From Balaenoptera acutorostrata (Eukaryota; Chordata; Mammalia; Artiodactyla; Balaenopteridae): a stretch of 64,000 nucleotides of DNA. Made by a program: the position numbers and the translations under genes. Shown here piece by piece: positions 59,431-64,000 of this stretch. Positions within the stretch are counted from its first letter, which is position 1; the number at the start of each line of letters is the position of its first letter. A model generated the notes under the pieces. The model saw nothing but the letters and a program-made list of their open reading frames with translations, was not told the origin of the DNA and ran no database searches. The stretch lies in NCBI RefSeq assembly GCF_949987535.1, contig NC_080067.1, positions 28,734,039-28,798,038 of the forward strand, in the 5' to 3' direction.

Positions 59431-60005
59431 TTTAAGGGCCCACTAGGAAAATGTATTGCGGTCATGTAGGCTGAGCCCGTGTATTTATTTTATCATATGG
59501 AGCTCATCACTGGTATGATCATCTTTTAACTTTTTCAGGGACTGGAAAAGTTTCAAGGAACAATGTGGAGGTCTGAATATTACATTTCCATTTTCAGATG
59601 TCCCAGTTACTCTGGCAAACTCTTATTCTCTCTAGGACTGAACTGGCTCCTGGGAGGAATTAAAATATTTGATGTTCTCATATTCATGCTCAGCACCTTT
59701 AGATGAAGGAGGGTATTATGTTATTTCTTTCTAAAAGAAAAATAGAAATGAAACACATTTTCTTTCTGAAAGAATGGGCATTCACATTTACAGTTTTTAA
59801 CCCTGTTCCTTAACCAGCCATACTTGCTGGTGAGACCAGTATCCTTCCAGAATGTGAGCTCCGAGTGCACTTTTTTAGGTTAAGTCTTCATTTATATTTT
59901 TACATTTCCCAAGTGACTTCTCGATGTGTTGCGCTTTTTATAACTTTCTATCACCATTTTAGTTTCACTTTCAAATGCCCTAATTGTGATGGTGATAATA
60001 ATACT
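59431..60005. other. Unassigned intergenic sequence
   Basis: No gene or repeat was recognised. Confidence 0.4.
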
Positions 60006-60009
60006 AATA

Positions 60010-60395
60010 CTGTCATTTACCCTTTGTAGAGCATTTGCTATGTGCTAGTCAGTGTGCAAAGTACTTTATATGTAGGATTCTATTTGATTCTCATAACAAT
60101 CCTATGGAATAAGTATTATGGCCTCCATTTTTTTTCTTCCAATTTTATTGAGGTGTAATTGACATATAGCACTGTATAAGTTAAATATGTACAGCATCAT
60201 GATTTGATTTACATACATCATGGAATAATCACCACAATAAGTTTAGTGAGCATCCCTCATCTCATATAGACACAAAGAAATAGATTTTTTTTTTCATTGT
60301 GATGAGTGTCTCCACTTTACAGAAGGGAACTATAGGGTTAGATGCTTAATTTTCCTCAGGTCACACAGCTATTTAAGTGACAGAGCCTCTTTCTT
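60010..60395 (-). repeat. MIR-type SINE interrupted by an L1 fragment
   Basis: 'tagagcatttgctatgtgct' to 'aataagtattatggcctcca' (60028-60130) continues after a gap at 'gtctccactttacagaaggg' (about 60308) and 'caggtcacacagctatttaa'. The order is that of a reversed MIR copy. Confidence 0.7.
60131..60300 (-). repeat. L1 3' fragment inserted in the MIR
   Basis: 'caattttattgaggtgtaat' then 'gcactgtataagttaaatat' and 'caataagtttagtgagcatc' is reversed L1 3' sequence, placed between the MIR halves. Confidence 0.75.
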
Positions 60396-61320
60396 TTTGC
60401 TTGGTACATGAGAGGTCACACTATTTCCATATAAGGGATACCAACAAAATAGCAAAGCTTTTTATCCCAGCCAAATGCTTTCTGAGAAATGCTTCCTAAA
60501 TGCTGGAGGCATTATGCCTTCAGCCAGGGAACAGGTGTTATCAGTATTGTTAGAGATGCATTTTTTGCAGCAGAAAGAAAGAAGCAATTGTCGGTCAGAA
60601 TTCCTCTTGGAATGACCTTTGTTTAGCGAAACATGTAATAGGCCATTTTGGTGGTGGGAAGAAGGCGTGGAAAATCTGAACAGGAAATTTGGGGACTGGA
60701 AGAAAGAGTTTGAAAGGAGAGGGGAAGAGACAGAGGGAGGAGACAAGCCACATGACGGGATGCTGGAGCCCAAGGAGGGGACCCTGCAGTGATGTTCCGG
60801 GAAGAGAAGGGAACGGCCAGTGACAGGAAGAGCCATGTTCAGCCTGGAGGTATTTGCCCTCCTCCGCTGCAGTGTGTAGTAGCCTCTGTTACTCCAAGCC
60901 TTCAGCAAGGCTGCTACGTGCTTTGCCTTGAGCGGGTGGCGCTTTGCAGGCTGAAGGGATCAGGGTAGTGCCACCCAGGATGACATGGGGTGAAAAACTA
61001 CAGGAGGTGAAAGGCAGGGAGGCAATTGCAAATTCAGTGGAAGCAGGAACTCAAGCTAGAATTGACCTGTGGGAGTGTGGGCTTACCCCAGGACTCCCTG
61101 GAGGCGTTGGGCAGGGAAGGAAACTTCTCTCCCACTGTGAGATGGGGCTTCTAGGCAATCTTATTTAAAATTTCAAGGATGAGGTGGTGTGAGCACTGCT
61201 CAAGGAGTAGGGGTGTCCAGGAGGTGGATGTCTGGCTTGCGACTCCAATGCTTTGCAGGCAGGGACTCAGTGCGCAGGTGGAGACCTAGCAAAGGTAGGA
61301 AGTACTGGCATGTCATAAAG
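60396..61320. other. Unassigned intergenic sequence
   Basis: No gene is recognised. A 148-codon minus-strand frame at 60462-60908 is Ser/Pro-rich, has no domain and is judged random. Confidence 0.45.
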
Positions 61321-61329
61321 GTTGATGTG

Positions 61330-61450
61330 ATAGAGACAGCTCAGTCATCTACAGGTGTGGAGATGGAGGTGCAGAGAGGCTGAAAGATGTCCTCTGTGTC
61401 TCTAGTCAGAGAAACTGCCCAAACTAGAGATCACAGCTCTTGGTTTCCTG
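61330..61450 (-). repeat. MIR-type fragment (tentative)
   Basis: 'gatggaggtgcagagaggct' then 'cagagaaactgcccaaacta' and 'gagatcacagctcttggttt' is consistent with a reversed MIR end. Confidence 0.4.
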
Positions 61451-61789
61451 ACACATCCTTGCCCTAAGACTTATTTCCTTGGCTCCTACCAGCTTTTTGG
61501 CCACTCCAGTGTTTCACAATATCTCTATAGAATGTCTGGGAATCAGAGAAGAAGTGCCCTTTGGGATTCTGGTCAAGTTTTAGTAGGAGATGAGGTTGAA
61601 TCCAAAGCAGACAGCTGAGTTTCTGGGTGGTCTGCAAGTGTCATTCTCATGGGCATCAGTCAAGGTTCTTTGGTTGAAAAACAGACTCAATTACAGTAAG
61701 TAAAACAGGAAATAAGCTGGAAAATATATTGGGAGGCCACAGAATTGAAGAACAGCTAAAAAGCGAGGCCGGATACACTGGTTTTCTTG

Positions 61790-61915
61790 TTTCTTTCTTT
61801 TCTCCCTCCCTCCCTCCCCTTATCCCTCCCACACTCCCCCCACCCCCCCTCTTTTTTACTCCCTCCCTCTCCTCATCCTCTCCCTCTCCCTTTCTCTCTC
61901 TTTCATTTGCCTTGC
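61790..61915. repeat. Pyrimidine-rich low-complexity tract
   Basis: Over 120 nt almost entirely C and T (CTCC, TTTC units) on the + strand. Confidence 0.9.
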
Positions 61916-62099
61916 TTCACACATTCAGAATTCAATGTCTAGGAAGAGAGAGTTGCATTGGCTGAGGTTGGGGCACCTGAGCAGGGCACCTTGACTGACA
62001 GTCCCACTGAGGCAGGAGATAGATGGGCCCCAGGCTGAGCATCTGAAGTCTGTCCCCTGTGGACAGATACTCCAAGATAAAGATAATGGCAGGAACAAG

Positions 62100-62570
62100 G
62101 AGGAGATGAGCCCTGCCAAGATAAAAGATAAAGAGACCACATATTTCTCATTCTTGAGGTCAAGGAGACCTCCTGACTACACATGCACAGAAACGCTCCT
62201 TGGGGGTCAAAAAGGGAGGGGACACCACCCCATAATAAGTGGTGTCAACCTTCCCACAGGCCTCTGCGCTGGAATCCATCTTGGCTAAGAGATGTGTGTG
62301 CACGGGGTGGGGGGACCCTGACATAAACCAAATATGGACTCAGAACCAGGCAAAGCAAGATGATTGGCCAGAGGAAACCTGGCAGAAATGCCCCATATAA
62401 GTGATTCGAACTACCACAAATCGTGACTCTCTCTCTGAACCCGCTGGTCTGTGTCTATTCACAGGTACTTTTTCCCTCCTAATAAACACTTTACTTGTTT
62501 TACTACTTTCTGTCTCTTTGTTGAAATTCATTTCTCCAAAGCAGACAAGCCACGGTCTTGTCACCAGCCA
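62100..62570 (+). repeat. LTR-like promoter unit (retroviral-type), + orientation
   Basis: An inverted CCAAT box (ATTGG, 62362-62366), a TATA-like CATATAA (62394-62400) and a poly(A) signal AATAAA (62481-62486) occur in U3-R-U5 order and spacing. The unit has no open gene and no clear target duplications, so its ends are approximate. Confidence 0.5.
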
Positions 62571-62573
62571 CTG

Positions 62574-62645
62574 GCCCTCGTGGTCTGGTGGTGAGGATTC
62601 AGTGCTGTCTCTGCTGTGGCCTGGCTTCAGTCTCTGGTCGGGGAA
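62574..62645 (+). pseudogene. tRNA-Glu-like segment (tRNA-derived, not functional)
   Basis: These 72 nt align without gaps to my memory of mammalian tRNA-Glu at roughly three-quarters of positions, including the A box (TGGTCTGGTGG). The B box is degenerate (ggcttcagtct) and the anticodon position reads GTC, not CTC/TTC. The downstream 'aactgagatcctgcttcaag' resembles a short SINE body, so this may be a SINE head and not a tRNA pseudogene. Confidence 0.5.
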
Positions 62646-62719
62646 CTGAGATCCTGCTTCAAGCCACTGCAGGCCGAGGCCACCAGAGTTCACCACCAAC
62701 CTGCACACAATGTGGGAAA

Positions 62720-63115
62720 GTAGTTTTCCACAAGAAAATCAGGGTGCAGTGATCAAAAGTAGGTGAATAAATTCCAGGTGGCCTTAAACCAATAAAAGTC
62801 TTCTATATTCATTTACATACTTTCTTATTATCTCCTGTTACCTTGAATAATTGGGACCAATCTTCTTCAGCGCCCACTACACACAAGGTGGTTCGCTCTG
62901 CGTTGCTGTGTTAAAATGTGGGCAGTGATATACCTTATTAGTGGTTTGGGCAGCCATGCTTGTTGGATGTAAATAAGAACATTCACTTATTTAAGTGATG
63001 GGGATTAATTCAGGTAATGAAATTCATGTAGACAGTGCATTTTGTGATGTGCTTTCATTCAGGTTTTAATAATTACGCCACCTTACCCTTCTGTAATGCT
63101 TTGTAGTTTACTAAG
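62720..63115. other. Unassigned intergenic sequence
   Basis: No gene or confident repeat was seen. Confidence 0.4.
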
Positions 63116-63119
63116 TATG

Positions 63120-63650
63120 GCAGGTATTGCTGGTTTCCTACCCACTATCCATTATCCCCTTCTTTCTTACTCACAGAATCTTAGGAGGCAATATGCTCAG
63201 CTAAAAATATTTCCCAGTCTCCCTTGCAGGTAGGAATGATCCTGCGACAGCCAATGAGATGTAAATGGAAATCTGCTGGGGATTTTTAGTGTCATGTCTC
63301 TGATAGACACAGAGCTTTTTCTTGCCTGTTTTGTCTTCCTACCTGCCTTCTTTCCTTGCTCCCTTCCTCCTCTCCCCCCTCCTTTCTGTCTATCCGTCTG
63401 TCTGTCTGTCTTGAGTCTGGAAGGGGAGACTCTATGCTGTGGCTGAGAGGTGCCCATGAAGGTAAAGGCCACTTGCAGAAAGACAGAAGCCAGGGATGTT
63501 GATGAGATCATGAAGTCACCGCACCAGTTGTGGACCACCAGCCTTCAGAATACCTGTGTTGTAGGAAAAATAAACACCTAATTGTTTAAGCTACTGCTGT
63601 CAAATTTTTTGTTACTCACAGTCAAACACAATCCTAATGAATACACTAAA
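63120..63650 (+). repeat. MaLR/ERVL-type LTR fragment, + orientation
   Basis: 'cccagtctcccttgcaggta' then 'cagccaatgagatgtaaatg' and 'aataaacacctaattgttta' (AATAAA about 63568) follow an old ERVL-class LTR. A CT-rich/(TCTG)n tract lies inside it at 63340-63412. Confidence 0.5.
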
Positions 63651-63689
63651 TAGTCTCACTAATACTTTATTAGATTATTAGAAACTTGC

Positions 63690-63800
63690 CGCCACCCGGC
63701 AGAAGTAGGAGTATGATCCATCTTCTATAGGAGAAGGAACCGACTCTCAGAGAGGCTAGTGACTCGCTCAAGGTCAAAGTACACACAGTAAATGTCAGTT
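63690..63800 (-). repeat. MIR-type fragment
   Basis: 'ctctcagagaggctagtgac' then 'tcgctcaaggtcaaagtaca' is a reversed MIR segment. Confidence 0.55.
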
Positions 63801-63841
63801 TTGAGGTCCAAATTAGTACTCTTTCCAAATTAGTACTCAAC

Positions 63842-64000
63842 CACTGGTTCTCAACTGTCCTTTCAATCTGCTTGGTGGGGAGGATTGAGGGCCAACCTTT
63901 GGAAAACTGTGTGTGTTTGCCATGACACTGGCATTTAGTGGGCTGGGAGCAGTATTGCTGAATGTTCTGTTGTGCACAGGACTGTCCCAGGTAATGAAGA
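63842..64000 (+). repeat. MER20-type (hAT-Charlie) element, cut by the window end
   Basis: It starts with the hAT terminus-like 'actggttctcaactgtcc' and continues 'gccatgacactggcatttag' and 'gttgtgcacaggactgtccc'. Its right end is beyond the window. Confidence 0.6.

Noticed and set aside
60462..60908. 148-codon minus-strand frame
   Set aside because: It is Ser/Pro-rich with no domain, no splice sites or nearby poly(A) context, and was judged a chance frame.
62574..62645. Functional tRNA-Glu gene
   Set aside because: The B box is degenerate, the anticodon position reads GTC, stem pairing is partly lost, and there is no T-run terminator right after it.

Overview
This window is mammalian nuclear DNA, most likely from a cetacean. 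Nine tRNA-Glu-derived SINEs are present, and most have the long body typical of the cetacean/hippo CHR family. Artiodactyl-type L1 copies and older mammalian-wide repeats (MIR, MER5, MER20, MaLR, old L1) are also present. I saw no ruminant Bov-A or BovB sequence. The species call rests on recognising these families by eye.

Only two protein-coding genes are visible, both on the + strand. At the left edge are the last two coding exons and the 3'UTR of U2SURP, a U2 snRNP-associated SR-like splicing factor. At about 48.6-52.6 kb is CHST2, a Golgi N-acetylglucosamine 6-O-sulfotransferase with its 530-codon frame in one exon, inside a CpG island of about 3.4 kb. The order U2SURP then CHST2 matches human 3q23-q24. 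The two genes have no shared pathway.

Layout: 1-2.7 kb, the U2SURP 3' end; 2.7-6.5 kb, AT-rich and largely repeat-free, with further poly(A) signals; 6.5-48.5 kb, a repeat-rich intergenic interval; 48.5-52.6 kb, CHST2; 52.6-64 kb, AT-rich flank with scattered repeats. The intergenic interval holds a 5 kb L1 with intact 16-bp target duplications, a 717-bp solo LTR with 4-bp duplications, a MER5-type transposon split by about 1.4 kb of later DNA, and several SINEs with recognisable duplications.

I found no convincing new multi-gene system. The best leads are: (1) a 53-codon upstream ORF in the CHST2 leader with a strong Kozak start, whose stop overlaps the CHST2 start codon (TGATG); (2) an L1 whose reverse-transcriptase FADD box reads FAGN; (3) a TAAT-motif-dense, repeat-free stretch near 32.9 kb that resembles a conserved enhancer; (4) an LTR-like promoter unit next to a tRNA-Glu-like segment near 62.5 kb. 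Most other open frames lie within repeats or are GC-rich shadows of CHST2. Repeat family names come from memory of consensus features and need RepeatMasker confirmation.
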